Below, piece after piece: positions 14,185 to 21,223 of a stretch of 21,223 nucleotides of DNA (position 1 is the stretch's first letter; every line of letters starts with the position of its first letter). Location: contig PWUG01000251.1 of the NCBI GenBank assembly GCA_003562605.1, positions 1 to 21,223 on the forward strand, given 5' to 3'. Position numbers and translations under genes: made by a program. The notes beneath the pieces were generated by a model. That model saw only the letters and a list, made by a program, of their open reading frames with translations, had not been told where the DNA came from and made no database searches. This DNA comes from Syntrophomonadaceae bacterium (lineage in GTDB: Bacteria; Bacillota_D; Dethiobacteria; DTU022).

Positions 14185-15837
14185 CTAGGCGGAAAAATGA
14201 TTTTCATGCTGCTTTCGGAGGTCCCTCTTTAAGATTTTACCGCTGGGAGTTTTAGGCAATCCTTCCATGAAAACAAATCCTTTGGGCACTTTAAAAGGAG
14301 CCAGGTTTTTCTTGAATAACTCCATCAGTTCCTCTGCTTCTATCTTTTCTCCTTCTTTAGGAACGACAATGGCTGTAACGGCTTCTATCCATTTGTCGTG
14401 GGGCAATCCAACAACGGCAACTTCCGACACCCGGGGATCCTGGTAGATTACTTCTTCTACCTCTCTCGTTGCCACGTTTTCACCGCCACTTTTCACCATG
14501 TCTTTCTTGCGGTCTACCACCGAAACAAAGTTGTCTTCATCAAGTATGCCTATATCGCCGCTGTGGAACCAGCCGAAGGCAAAAGCATCTTCTGTTTTTT
14601 CGGGTTCCTTGAAATACATAAGCAGGGCATGAGGCCCCTTGCCGCAGATTTCTCCGGGAGCTCCCGGGGCATTCACAATATTCCCTTCGTCATCCATCAG
14701 GCATGTTTCCATATTCAGGCCACCCTGGCCGGCTGAGCCCTGCTTGGTCATCTGGTATTCAGGCTTTAAGATGGTGTGATAGGGGCTAAGCTCTGTTTGA
14801 CCGTAGTAGTTGTAAAAGCTCTGGCAACTGGGCAGCCTTTGGAGCAGTTCTTTTAAAACCTCCACGGGCATAATGGACGCGCCGTAAAAGCCTTTTTGCA
14901 CTGAACTCAAATCATGTTTTTCAAAGTCCGGGTGTCGCAATAGCGCAATCCAGACCGTGGGAGGGGCAAAGAACATCGTTATCTTGTATTTTTCAATGGC
15001 TTCCATGATACCCTTTGGATCAGCCTGTAACAACAATACATTAGTAGCTCCCACCCAGAAGCAGGGAGTTAGAAGAACATCTCTTTGGGCACAGTGGAAT
15101 ATGGGTAAAGCATTCAGATTAATATCTTCAGGCCTGTAGTCTCCGTCGACAATGCTGCCCATATATTCCGACAATAATGACTGGTTGCTCAGGATGACAC
15201 CCTTGGGAAGTGTTTCCGTACCGCTGGTATAGGTCATCTGCACGGGATCTTCTATATACAGATCAAGGTCTGGCTCTGTAGACGGGTATTTTTTATACCA
15301 GTCATCAAAAGGCAGGAACCTCTCCGGCGCCGGCTCACCGGCTCCCTGGTTGGACCAGATAAGGGTTTTTACTCCGGGCATCTCATCAAGGACATCTTTA
15401 ACCAAGTCGTAGAGCGCATCTTCCACGATAAAAACCTTACTCTCTGAATGGTTGATGCAGTAGCTGATGTCCTTCCCTCTCAGCAGATAGTTGATGGCCA
15501 GGTAGATGCCCCCGGCCTTAGCTGTACCCAGCCAGGTGATAACATGATGGGCGGTGTTGTGTGCCAGGATGGCAACGCGATCGTAGCGTTTAATTCCTAA
15601 ATCTAACAGGGCATTGGCAAAACGATTGCACTCACTTTCCAGCTCCGTATACGTGTAGGTAAGATCATTAAAAATTAGGGCTTTTTTGTCCGGGTAACGG
15701 TAAGCGCTGCGTTTGAGCAAATCTGCAATGACCCACCGGGTAATTTTGTTGTAACGTTTCCTCAAAAACCGGACACTTTCTTCGTTAACCACAGAATAAT
15801 ACTTTTTCTCCTCTTCAGTGAGATGATGTAACGTCAT
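14185..15837 (-). CDS. Acyl-CoA ligase (AMP-forming), third of the window
   Basis: 550 residues of the ANL superfamily. Visible: an N-terminal extension of about 35 residues before WVIADLLKRSAYRYPDKKAL; P-loop MTYTSGTETLPKGVILSN (about 215-232), where the usual TTG is TET; YYGQTELSP; GWFHSGDIGILDED; hinge DRKKDMVKSGGENVATREVE; and catalytic lysine in TPSGKILKRDLR. The SGGENVATREVE hinge is common in FadD-like ligases for aromatic or branched acids, but this is weak evidence for substrate. ATG 15837 follows AAAGGGGG. The protein is clearly different from the ligases at 633 and 2516, so the region can activate at least three acids or forms. The 133-base gap to the upstream M24 gene has no convincing promoter, so co-transcription is possible. 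Confidence 0.92.
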   Translation of the reverse strand: MTLHHLTEEEKKYYSVVNEESVRFLRKRYNKITRWVIADLLKRSAYRYPDKKALIFNDLTYTYTELESECNRFANALLDLGIKRYDRVAILAHNTAHHVITWLGTAKAGGIYLAINYLLRGKDISYCINHSESKVFIVEDALYDLVKDVLDEMPGVKTLIWSNQGAGEPAPERFLPFDDWYKKYPSTEPDLDLYIEDPVQMTYTSGTETLPKGVILSNQSLLSEYMGSIVDGDYRPEDINLNALPIFHCAQRDVLLTPCFWVGATNVLLLQADPKGIMEAIEKYKITMFFAPPTVWIALLRHPDFEKHDLSSVQKGFYGASIMPVEVLKELLQRLPSCQSFYNYYGQTELSPYHTILKPEYQMTKQGSAGQGGLNMETCLMDDEGNIVNAPGAPGEICGKGPHALLMYFKEPEKTEDAFAFGWFHSGDIGILDEDNFVSVVDRKKDMVKSGGENVATREVEEVIYQDPRVSEVAVVGLPHDKWIEAVTAIVVPKEGEKIEAEELMELFKKNLAPFKVPKGFVFMEGLPKTPSGKILKRDLRKQHENHFSA

Positions 15838-15970
15838 AATAATCCCCCTTTATTATTTAATTCACAATACACTACAGCCGGGCCGAAAGGTTATTTTCCT
15901 TGCTCTTGCAGAATCTTCTGTAAAAATAGACTCTAACTCGGGATTTATAGCCCGTAACTTATCCGGAAAA

Positions 15971-17143
15971 TTACTCCGGCAATTCACAAAGTTCCATAGG
16001 TTCAACAGTTAAAATCTCAAAACCATTTTTTTTAATTAAAAGCATTTCTTCTATTTTGCACGTTCCTATAGACGGATCAAAAGCATGCATTTCCAGTGCA
16101 ATGATACAGTTTTCTTGTAAAACGCTTTTGTCTCTGCTGGTTAGCATTGGCGGTTCGTTAAGCTCCAATCCAATCCCATGGCCCATAATACCTGCATGAA
16201 TATCACCACAGTTAAGGAAGTAATTTTCAAAGGAGCGCTTTTGTGCGTAAGACATCACATTATTGTAAATATCCTGGCAGCATGCGCCTTCTTTTATGAT
16301 GGAAAGAGCAAATGAATACGTTTCATGTAGTTTATAAAAAAAATCTTTAATTTTTGTTGGAGCTTTTCCGACAACAAACGTTCTGGTTTGATCAGCATGA
16401 TAGCCCTTATAGCAAACGGGAATATCAATAACAATGATGTCACCTTTTGTAATCCTTTTCAGGGAAGGTCCGGCGGGGACAGCAGCACTCAATCCTATAC
16501 CCGTTACAGAGTTGGCAATACCGCTAAAAAGGGTGAGATTCTCGCCAGAGGAGATCGGGCCTCTACTCATAAAAAAATCATATTTCCTTATAAAGAAAAT
16601 TCCCTCATGCCCGTGTAACCGATGCTCGTTTTCAACAATGGCCGAAAGCTGAAGTTCTGATAAACCATCAAGATCCAAGTTTTTAATGACTTGGTGCCCG
16701 GCGGAGACTATTCTTGCAGCTTCTCTTGTGTATTCTATTTCCTGCGGTTCCTTAATCATTCTTTGTAGCAGGATTAAGTCCGATATATCGACAATCTTAA
16801 CATTTTCAAGTGCATCTAGAATACGTTGGTACATGTTAGCAGGCATTACATCCATTCCAAGCCCAAAAGATGACCAGTTTTTACTTTTATCACGTAACAG
16901 CCGGAGCAATTGCTGAAAGCCATCTAACTGTAGTATATTATCATCATGTAAGCAGGACTGCTCTTTGGCAAAGTCAATATTTCGCTTGACAAATAAATCT
17001 GTGCTTTCAGGTGTGATTAATAAAAACCCGGGCTGAGAAGTACCTGTATAATAAAAAATATCCCTGGAGTAAACCAGCAAACAGGCATCAATGTTACTAT
17101 CTATCAGGTTCTCCTGGAATTTTTCCAGTCTTTGTGTGTTCAT
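15971..17143 (-). CDS. M24-family metallopeptidase (Xaa-Pro aminopeptidase/dipeptidase-like)
   Basis: 390 residues with the two-domain creatinase/prolidase architecture: an N-terminal creatinase-like domain (YSRDIFYYTGTSQPGFLLI) and a C-terminal pita-bread domain. All five metal ligands appear present: Asp240 and Asp251 (VIDIPVCYKGYHADQTRTF), His322 (MGHGIGLELNEPP), Glu351 (ALEMHAF) and Glu365 (CKIEEMLLI). Creatinase itself lacks the metal site, so a metal-dependent hydrolase such as a Xaa-Pro peptidase is more likely than creatinase. Many bacterial relatives beside catabolic clusters act on unknown amide or peptide substrates. It lies between the methyltransferase/selenoprotein cluster and the third ligase. 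AAAAGGA is about 13 bases before the ATG, a little far. Confidence 0.87.
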   Translation of the reverse strand: MNTQRLEKFQENLIDSNIDACLLVYSRDIFYYTGTSQPGFLLITPESTDLFVKRNIDFAKEQSCLHDDNILQLDGFQQLLRLLRDKSKNWSSFGLGMDVMPANMYQRILDALENVKIVDISDLILLQRMIKEPQEIEYTREAARIVSAGHQVIKNLDLDGLSELQLSAIVENEHRLHGHEGIFFIRKYDFFMSRGPISSGENLTLFSGIANSVTGIGLSAAVPAGPSLKRITKGDIIVIDIPVCYKGYHADQTRTFVVGKAPTKIKDFFYKLHETYSFALSIIKEGACCQDIYNNVMSYAQKRSFENYFLNCGDIHAGIMGHGIGLELNEPPMLTSRDKSVLQENCIIALEMHAFDPSIGTCKIEEMLLIKKNGFEILTVEPMELCELPE

Positions 17144-17177
17144 TAAGTAAACAATCCTTTTCTAAATATTCACGTAA

Positions 17178-17207
17178 ATAATATCTTATAATTCGACCTC
17201 TAGTCAA
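17178..17207 (-). promoter_or_regulatory. Candidate promoter of the M24 peptidase gene
   Basis: On the minus strand TTGACT (17207-17202) and TATTAT (17183-17178) are 18 bases apart, 35 bases before the ATG at 17143. A second TTGACA at 17231-17226 has no matching -10 box. This is a by-eye match in AT-rich DNA. Confidence 0.35.
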
Positions 17208-17253
17208 TGGCAAAACCCAGATATTTGTCAAAAATACACAATATTCAATACAT

Positions 17254-17298
17254 AAACAATACCACGCTCCTACTTAGAGGCGTGGAACTATATTGTTT
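17254..17298. terminator. Long hairpin after the ATC-hydrolase-like gene, terminator or IS-end relic
   Basis: Outer arms AAACAATA (17254-17261) and TATTGTTT (17291-17298) enclose CCACGC (17262-17267) and GCGTGG (17280-17285), with a one-sided bulge (17286-17290) and a 12-base loop. It lies about 100 bases past the stop of the gene at 17400. On the minus strand it ends in TATTGTTTATG, a modest U-rich tail. The style CCACGC...TTAGAGGCGTGG also recalls the hairpin ends of IS200/IS605 elements, but no transposase gene or remnant is present here. Confidence 0.42.
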
Positions 17299-17399
17299 TA
17301 CGTTTAGCAGAATGTTACTACAGCTTCATTTAATGAATAAACGGGCTGTGTTCCCTTAACCTAAGTGATGAAGCAAAACACGCCGCCCTAGTGCAAATG

Positions 17400-17897
17400 T
17401 TACTCTATTTCAAAAATAAACTCACAATAAGGATCTCCAGCTGTCATTAACTTTTCCACTTTTATTTTTATATCGGGATTGACAATTTTAGCTGCCTCTA
17501 CCTCCATAGTACCGAGGGCTCTGCAGAAACTCGGGGGGACATCGAGCTTGGGAAACCACAAACACGGAGGGTAAAGCCTGTAATAGACCTTGTTGGGCGA
17601 TTCTTTAACCAGTTCAACTTTATAACCAATGATATCACCGGTGGCTAGTTTAAAATAGCTAGCCAGAGCCCATGGGTCTTTTCCTTGAATATTGAATTTT
17701 TCCATGCCTTCAACTACGAATTTTCTGGCATTATCTGCCATGAACTCCGAAAGGATCGCGCAGCTTTTCTCCTCGCCTAAAGTTTTATGCATTGTTTTGA
17801 CCAAGTTTTCAAAGTAGCTCCATCCCGTTCTATTGGATGCCTTTAGTTTTCTTATTTCCGTCCACTTTTCTTCATTGAGCTTAGGTTGTTCTTGCAT
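17400..17897 (-). CDS. L-2-amino-thiazoline-4-carboxylic acid (ATC) hydrolase-like protein
   Basis: 165 residues, cytoplasmic, no signal or membrane segment. The last third looks like the ATC-hydrolase family, in which a cysteine region and an NP motif precede a GDxxCxF ending: here PPSFCRALGTMEV, VNPDIKIKVEKLM and AGDPYCEFIFEIE. The founding enzyme opens the thiazoline ring on the way to L-cysteine, but most members sit in other contexts and their substrates are unknown. GGAGG at 17908-17912 supports ATG 17897. The gene begins 24 bases after the selenoprotein stop and is the last of the corrinoid / methyltransferase / selenoprotein cluster, so a role on the same, possibly sulfur- or nitrogen-containing substrate can be proposed. 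Family assignment is from memory and moderate. Confidence 0.6.
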   Translation of the reverse strand: MQEQPKLNEEKWTEIRKLKASNRTGWSYFENLVKTMHKTLGEEKSCAILSEFMADNARKFVVEGMEKFNIQGKDPWALASYFKLATGDIIGYKVELVKESPNKVYYRLYPPCLWFPKLDVPPSFCRALGTMEVEAAKIVNPDIKIKVEKLMTAGDPYCEFIFEIE

Positions 17898-17921
17898 GAG
17901 AATGAAACCTCCAATTCCTAT

Positions 17922-18773
17922 TCATTTTTTGGGCAGCCAATCCTCCATGGTACCTCCTTCTTCCTTAATCATTTCCTGGACATCTTTCTGGTAACTTTCC
18001 CAACTGAACGTTTTTCCCCATTGGTAAGGAAGATCTACCACAATACCGGGAGTTGCAGCTCTTACCAGGGTATCCAGGGCATCTTTTAAGATATTCATCT
18101 GCAGGTGAATATCACCAGGCCTTCCACATTGATGTCCCAGGGGAAAATCAACAAATACAGATCTCGGCGGTCTGACTTGGGCCATCATATCCCTACAAGA
18201 GCCTATTAATACAGTGGGGATGCCTCTTTCTTCAATAGTTCGGGCTATCAGTCCAACTGACTGATGATCGAGGGGTCACGCAGCTACCAGGAGTAATGCA
18301 TCTGATTCCTGTTCTTTCAGAACCTCCAGTATCTTGGGGACGGTTTCTTCTTGTAGAGCCGTACGTTTATACAGCCTGCCCATTCCAAGTGTAATGGCAA
18401 GCGGTGCCATTTTCCCAATGCTGCCATCCTGCTCCAACTCCCAAAGCCGTTCTATGGGAAAAACACAATTCATATCTTTCAAGGCATCCCTGTGGTCAAA
18501 ATAATTATGATGCAGTTTAAGTTTTTCCTGGGGAGTGTCTTTCGGAATCTTGCGGAAACTCAAGTCATTAACGGCCCAGGGTTCAAAAGGCTCCTGGTTG
18601 TCCAGCGAGATTCCAGCCGAGCTAAGCAAGGCAATGCAGCTTTGTTTGAGAGGCTTATCAAATGGCGCCCACGGGCTTGAATCAAATACTGACCACTTAT
18701 AGGGCGGAAACCCGCTCTCTTGATACATCTTATTTAGTTTCTCAACATAACTGATCCGCGACAAAGCAATCAT
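17922..18773 (-). CDS. GrdB-like selenoprotein (glycine/sarcosine/betaine reductase B family) with in-frame UGA = Sec166
   Basis: 283 residues if the TGA at 18278-18276 is read as selenocysteine. Before it: YKWSVFDSSPWAPFDKPLKQ, HHNYFDHRDALKDMNCVFPI, ERLWELEQDGSIGKMAP and ESDALLLVAA. After it in the same frame: U-PLDHQSVGLIARTIEERG, PTVLIGSCRD, PPRSVFVDFPLGHQCGRPGD. Both halves match the GrdB/D-proline-reductase-related family, whose non-selenium members, as I recall them, have Cys at this point. TGA is a normal stop elsewhere here (gene ending at 2246), so recoding is local, and a stem-loop suited as SECIS lies at 18247-18265. GrdB-type Sec attacks a carbon next to an amine and cleaves C-N bonds reductively; this protein's substrate is unknown. 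ATG 18773 touches AAAGGA; TTG 18764 would have ideal spacing. It sits 28 bases after the UroD-like methyltransferase. A frameshift-free pseudogene is the alternative, but is unlikely. Confidence 0.85.
18247..18265 (-). promoter_or_regulatory. Bacterial SECIS stem-loop for the selenoprotein
   Basis: On the minus strand ATCAGTC (18265-18259), loop AGTTG (18258-18254) and GACTGAT (18253-18247): a perfect 7-bp stem. The loop starts 17 bases after the UGA codon and has G at its second position. This fits the bacterial SECIS rules (apical loop about 16-37 bases from UGA, a G among the first two loop bases). A lower TCG/CGA pairing across an internal loop may lengthen it. It would be bound by SelB, encoded elsewhere. 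Confidence 0.75.
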
Positions 18774-18801
18774 TCCTTTCGATTTATTTTTTTTCTCCAG
18801 A

Positions 18802-19845
18802 CTATGAACGATAGCGACCGTATTCTCGGGCGTACTGTAAAGTATGGACGACGTTTTCTTCTGTGCCGGGCACAGCACACCCTGAAGAGAGAATATAACC
18901 GCTTTTTTCTGCAGCGGTATCGATGCAATACCGGACCTGCTCCTCAAGCTGTTCTTTGGTGCCTTTTAGGAAGAGCTCTGTGGGGATGTTGCCTATTACT
19001 ACTGTCCGTCCCTGGTTTATTTCTACCATTTTTTCCAAAGAAGAGGGCCCATCGATACTGATCCCGTCCACCTCTGTCGCAATCAAATCTTCCATAATAT
19101 CATCAATTTTTCCACAAACATGCAGACAAATTTTAGCACCCGTGTTTTCTTTTAAAAACTGGATGGCTTCTATTAGGTAAGGTTTTGACCACTCATTAAA
19201 CATCTTAGGAGAAATAACGCTGCAGCCCGATGATGGATCGCCTAGAGTTATCATGCCTACACCTTCTCGAGCAATATTTAATCCAACCGTTTTTGTATAC
19301 TCCGTAGCAAATCTTAGCAAATCATGGACAAACTGTGGATCATCTTTAGTATCATAAATTAAACCGACTTCTCCCCTTAAATATGTTGCAACTGTCCAGG
19401 GGCCCGTAATTACAACATCAAGCATTGTATCAGCAGCTTGATTAACAACTTTTTTACTGGCCTCAACATAATAGGGCAGGCGTTGACCCTGCATTAAATC
19501 GGCCATTTTAAACCTATTGAAAAGAGATTTGTCCTCCAATAGTGATTTGCCTTTGCGTGTTAAATCAATTATTTCCTTAAAACTGATCCCGAGGCCTTCT
19601 CCAGCAAACTCAGCAGCCATTATGATGTCAAAGGCTGCAATTGTTATGGTATCAGAAGGCACCCTTTTCTGCACCCACAAAACATACTCAGCGTACTTAT
19701 CCCCCTGAGTACGCACCTCTTTTCTCGTTACACCGGGCATTTCTCCTCCTTCACCGACAGCATACCATACGCGTGAAGGAACCCTGTCTGTAAATTCCCT
19801 GTTAAAAGCTGCTTCAACATGATGTTTGCTGCTGTAGGCTTTCAT
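18802..19845 (-). CDS. UroD-family methyltransferase (MtaA/MtbA/vanillate-demethylase-like), zinc-dependent
   Basis: 347 residues with the uroporphyrinogen decarboxylase fold used by corrinoid-linked methyltransferases. The zinc triad of that branch is visible: His242 and Cys244 (ICLHVCGKIDDI) and Cys323 (LSSGCAVPGTEE). True UroD enzymes lack it and start differently. Such enzymes move a methyl group between a corrinoid protein and a thiol or a methylated substrate (MtaA and MtbA to coenzyme M; MtvB-type from aryl methyl ethers). The corrinoid protein gene lies 34 bases upstream in the same direction, so they are likely partners. AAGGAGGT precedes ATG 19845. The gene downstream is the selenoprotein, an unusual neighbour. 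Which methyl donor or acceptor is used cannot be decided here. Confidence 0.88.
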   Translation of the reverse strand: MKAYSSKHHVEAAFNREFTDRVPSRVWYAVGEGGEMPGVTRKEVRTQGDKYAEYVLWVQKRVPSDTITIAAFDIIMAAEFAGEGLGISFKEIIDLTRKGKSLLEDKSLFNRFKMADLMQGQRLPYYVEASKKVVNQAADTMLDVVITGPWTVATYLRGEVGLIYDTKDDPQFVHDLLRFATEYTKTVGLNIAREGVGMITLGDPSSGCSVISPKMFNEWSKPYLIEAIQFLKENTGAKICLHVCGKIDDIMEDLIATEVDGISIDGPSSLEKMVEINQGRTVVIGNIPTELFLKGTKEQLEEQVRYCIDTAAEKSGYILSSGCAVPGTEENVVHTLQYAREYGRYRS

Positions 19846-19879
19846 AATGCGCAGACCTCCTTGAAATAGAGTTATCGAT

Positions 19880-20515
19880 TTATCTTAATCCGAGCAATTC
19901 TCTAGCCTTTCCAACAGCCGATGCAGCATCCGGCGCATAACCGTCTGCCCCGATCTCATCAGCATATTTCTGGGTGACAATAGCTCCTCCTACCATGATC
20001 TTAATCTGACTTCTCAATCCTTCTGCTTCAATTGTCCGCACCGTCTCTTCCAGGTGAATTATGGTGCTTCCTAGCAGTGCAGACATCCCCAGCAACAAGG
20101 GTTTATGCTTTTTTATGGCCTCAACAAATTTTTCAGGTGAAATATCAATACCAAGGTCAATAACTTCAAAACCAGAACCTTTGAACATGATGCCAACCAG
20201 ATTTTTTCCAATATCATGGACATCATTTTTCACAGTGCCTATTATTATCTTTCCTTTAGGGCTTACATTACTTGCTACCATAAGGGGTTCTAAGATATCC
20301 ATGCCAATTCGCATCGACCTGGCAGCAAAGAGCATTTCCGGCAAAAAAATTTCTCCTCTTTGGAACATCTCGCCAATATCTGTTATACCTGCGATTAAGG
20401 ATCTGTTCAAAATATCTTCAACATTGTATCCCTCTTCCAGTGCCTGGTGAATCAGTTCGCTTACCTTTTCACCATCCCCCTCCATAAGATATTCTTTTAT
20501 TCCATTTAGCAGCAT
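19880..20515 (-). CDS. Methyltransferase corrinoid protein (MtbC/MtaC-like)
   Basis: 211 residues. A four-helix cap (residues 1-85, with LIAGITDIGEMFQRGEIFLP and MLFAARSMRIGMDIL) is followed by a Rossmann-like cobalamin domain with an intact DxHxxG motif (Asp98, His100, Gly103 in NDVHDIGKN), SxL (Ser145, Leu147) and the Gly pair (VGGAIV). It carries the methyl group between two methyltransferases in the cytoplasm. The frame is open back to 20569, but the inverted repeat at 20556-20616 runs into that extension. ATG 20515, next to GGGGGGAAGG, gives the normal family length, so I prefer it. First gene of the cluster with the UroD-like methyltransferase and the selenoprotein. No substrate-specific methyltransferase of the MttB or MtaB type is in the window. 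Confidence 0.9.
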   Translation of the reverse strand: MLLNGIKEYLMEGDGEKVSELIHQALEEGYNVEDILNRSLIAGITDIGEMFQRGEIFLPEMLFAARSMRIGMDILEPLMVASNVSPKGKIIIGTVKNDVHDIGKNLVGIMFKGSGFEVIDLGIDISPEKFVEAIKKHKPLLLGMSALLGSTIIHLEETVRTIEAEGLRSQIKIMVGGAIVTQKYADEIGADGYAPDAASAVGKARELLGLR

Positions 20516-20555
20516 ACCCTTCCCCCCATATGTGTTTTCATTAACAATTATAAAT

Positions 20556-20616
20556 AACATGACCTGCACTTCGAAAAGTACCGAAAAAACTGCCGAAGAA
20601 AGTGCAAGGTCATGTT
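20556..20616. repeat. 16-bp inverted repeat in the leader of the corrinoid/selenoprotein cluster
   Basis: AACATGACCT (20556-20565) pairs with AGGTCATGTT (20607-20616), and GCACTT (20566-20571) with AAGTGC (20600-20605), with one unpaired A at 20606. The 28-base loop contains further CGAA/CCGAA repeats. It begins 41 bases upstream of the corrinoid protein ATG, so it should be in the mRNA leader or overlap the promoter. It could be an operator, an attenuator or an RNA switch. No cobalamin-riboswitch B12 box is visible, no clear sigma-A promoter was found in 20516-20780, and no T run follows on the minus strand. Confidence 0.6.
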
Positions 20617-20780
20617 CCTTGTTAATAATTAAAATAATTTACTATGCTATATTTGGGCTAAGCTTGGCAGAGAATATTAAATAAATAATTGTCGTTCAGA
20701 TTTAGTATTTATCTTAGCTGGCCTAACCACTCAATTTGCATTCCTCTACCTGTTTAAGTGAAAATACCCTGGGGGGTTCA

Positions 20781-21223
20781 TTATTTTAACAAGCTGCGGG
20801 CTATCACTATTCTTTGGATTTGGTTGGTTCCCTCCACGATTTGCAGTAATTTAGCTTCTCTCATTCTTCTTTCCATAGGGTATTCTTTCATATAGCCATA
20901 GCCTCCAAGTATTTGTAAAGCATCAACGGTTACACTTACTGCTACATCTGTAGCAAAACACTTTGACATGGCTCCAAGCATGGACAATTGAGGATCGTTG
21001 TTGTCTATAGCAGAAGCTGCCTTATAAACTAATTGCCTGGCTGCTTCTATTTGCATGCCCATATCCGCCATCATAAACTGCAGACCTTGAAACTTGCATA
21101 TTGGTTGACCAAACTGTACCCTTTTCTTACTGTAGCTTAAGGCATAATCCAACGCTCCTTGTGCAGTTCCTACCCCAACAGCGCCGACTAAGGGGCGAGT
21201 GCGGTCCAGGGTCTGCATGGCGA
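20781..21223 (-). CDS. Acyl-CoA dehydrogenase (short-chain/butyryl-CoA type), C-terminal part
   Basis: The last 147 or so residues of an acyl-CoA dehydrogenase; the start lies beyond the right edge. Seen: LDRTRPLVGAVGVGTAQGAL, YSKKRVQFGQPICKFQGLQF, ADMGMQIEAARQLVY, LQILGGYGYMKEYPMERRMR and the ending LLQIVEGTNQIQRIVIARS. The Glu of VEGTNQIQR is the catalytic base in the short- and medium-chain position, and the other possible position (TLDRTRP) has no Glu. It therefore differs in class from the dehydrogenase at 7611-8762. It oxidises a short acyl-CoA with transfer of electrons to ETF. A 211-base gap and the inverted repeat separate it from the corrinoid cluster, so common transcription is uncertain. 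Confidence 0.92.
   Translation of the reverse strand, partial: AMQTLDRTRPLVGAVGVGTAQGALDYALSYSKKRVQFGQPICKFQGLQFMMADMGMQIEAARQLVYKAASAIDNNDPQLSMLGAMSKCFATDVAVSVTVDALQILGGYGYMKEYPMERRMREAKLLQIVEGTNQIQRIVIARSLLK

Noticed and set aside
15822..15837. Third operator-like site (ATGACGTTACATCATC on the minus strand) at the start of the third ligase
   Set aside because: Two extra bases break the dyad of the 20-bp operator, and the bases are the codons for Met-Thr-Leu-His-His; no promoter is aligned with it as at the two real sites.
15971..17143. Creatinase feeding sarcosine to the GrdB-like selenoprotein
   Set aside because: The M24 protein keeps all five metal ligands, unlike creatinase, so a Xaa-Pro-type metallopeptidase is the better reading.
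18244..18278. Pseudogene or frameshift at the TGA of the GrdB-like gene
   Set aside because: The frame is unchanged across the TGA, both sides keep family-like motifs, and a SECIS-like hairpin follows at the right distance.

Overview
The window looks like a piece of the chromosome of an anaerobic, low-to-medium GC, Gram-positive-type bacterium (Clostridia or Peptococcaceae-like). This rests on AGGAGG-type ribosome sites before almost every gene, clean TTGACA/TATAAT promoters, heavy use of corrinoid chemistry, one selenocysteine-encoding gene, and many acyl-CoA enzymes. The species cannot be named from the sequence. No rRNA, tRNA, CRISPR array, transposase or complete insertion sequence is visible.

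Left part (1-4057): the 5' end of a thiolase gene on the minus strand behind a good sigma-54-type promoter; a plus-strand fatty-acyl-CoA ligase (633-2246); and a convergent minus-strand acyl-CoA synthetase (2516-4057). Two hairpins lie between the two ligases.

Central part (4058-13311): a TetR-family regulator gene (4478-5065) is flanked by two outward-facing promoters of matching design. Each has TTGACA, a 17-bp spacer and a -10 box whose last base begins the same 20-bp palindromic operator (core ATGACGTCAT). One promoter drives the synthetase at 2516-4057. The other drives a long plus-strand operon: a two-subunit B12-dependent acyl-CoA mutase with a strongly altered active site and altered B12 motif, an acyl-CoA dehydrogenase with its base in the isovaleryl-CoA-dehydrogenase position, a DUF35 / thiolase-like / thiolase-like / DUF35 block in which both thiolase-like proteins lack the nucleophilic cysteine, and a beta-keto acid cleavage enzyme (BKACE, DUF849). 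The inferred role is breakdown of an unidentified, probably branched carboxylic acid: CoA activation, carbon-skeleton rearrangement, dehydrogenation, then C-C cleavage. No enoyl-CoA hydratase or 3-hydroxyacyl-CoA dehydrogenase gene is in the window.

Right part (13547-21223, all minus strand): a corrinoid adenosyltransferase (which could supply adenosylcobalamin to the mutase), a third acyl-CoA ligase, an M24 metallopeptidase, and a four-gene cluster read right to left. That cluster encodes a methyltransferase-type corrinoid protein, a UroD/MtaA-like zinc methyltransferase, a GrdB-like selenoprotein and an ATC-hydrolase-like protein. The selenoprotein appears broken by an in-frame TGA at 18276-18278, but the frame continues with family-like sequence and a perfect 7-bp stem-loop follows at SECIS distance, so it reads as one selenocysteine-containing gene. 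A partial short-chain-type acyl-CoA dehydrogenase ends the window.

The two most unusual items are the operon for the altered B12 mutase plus Cys-less thiolase/DUF35 proteins, with its mirrored operators, and the corrinoid/methyltransferase/selenoprotein cluster.
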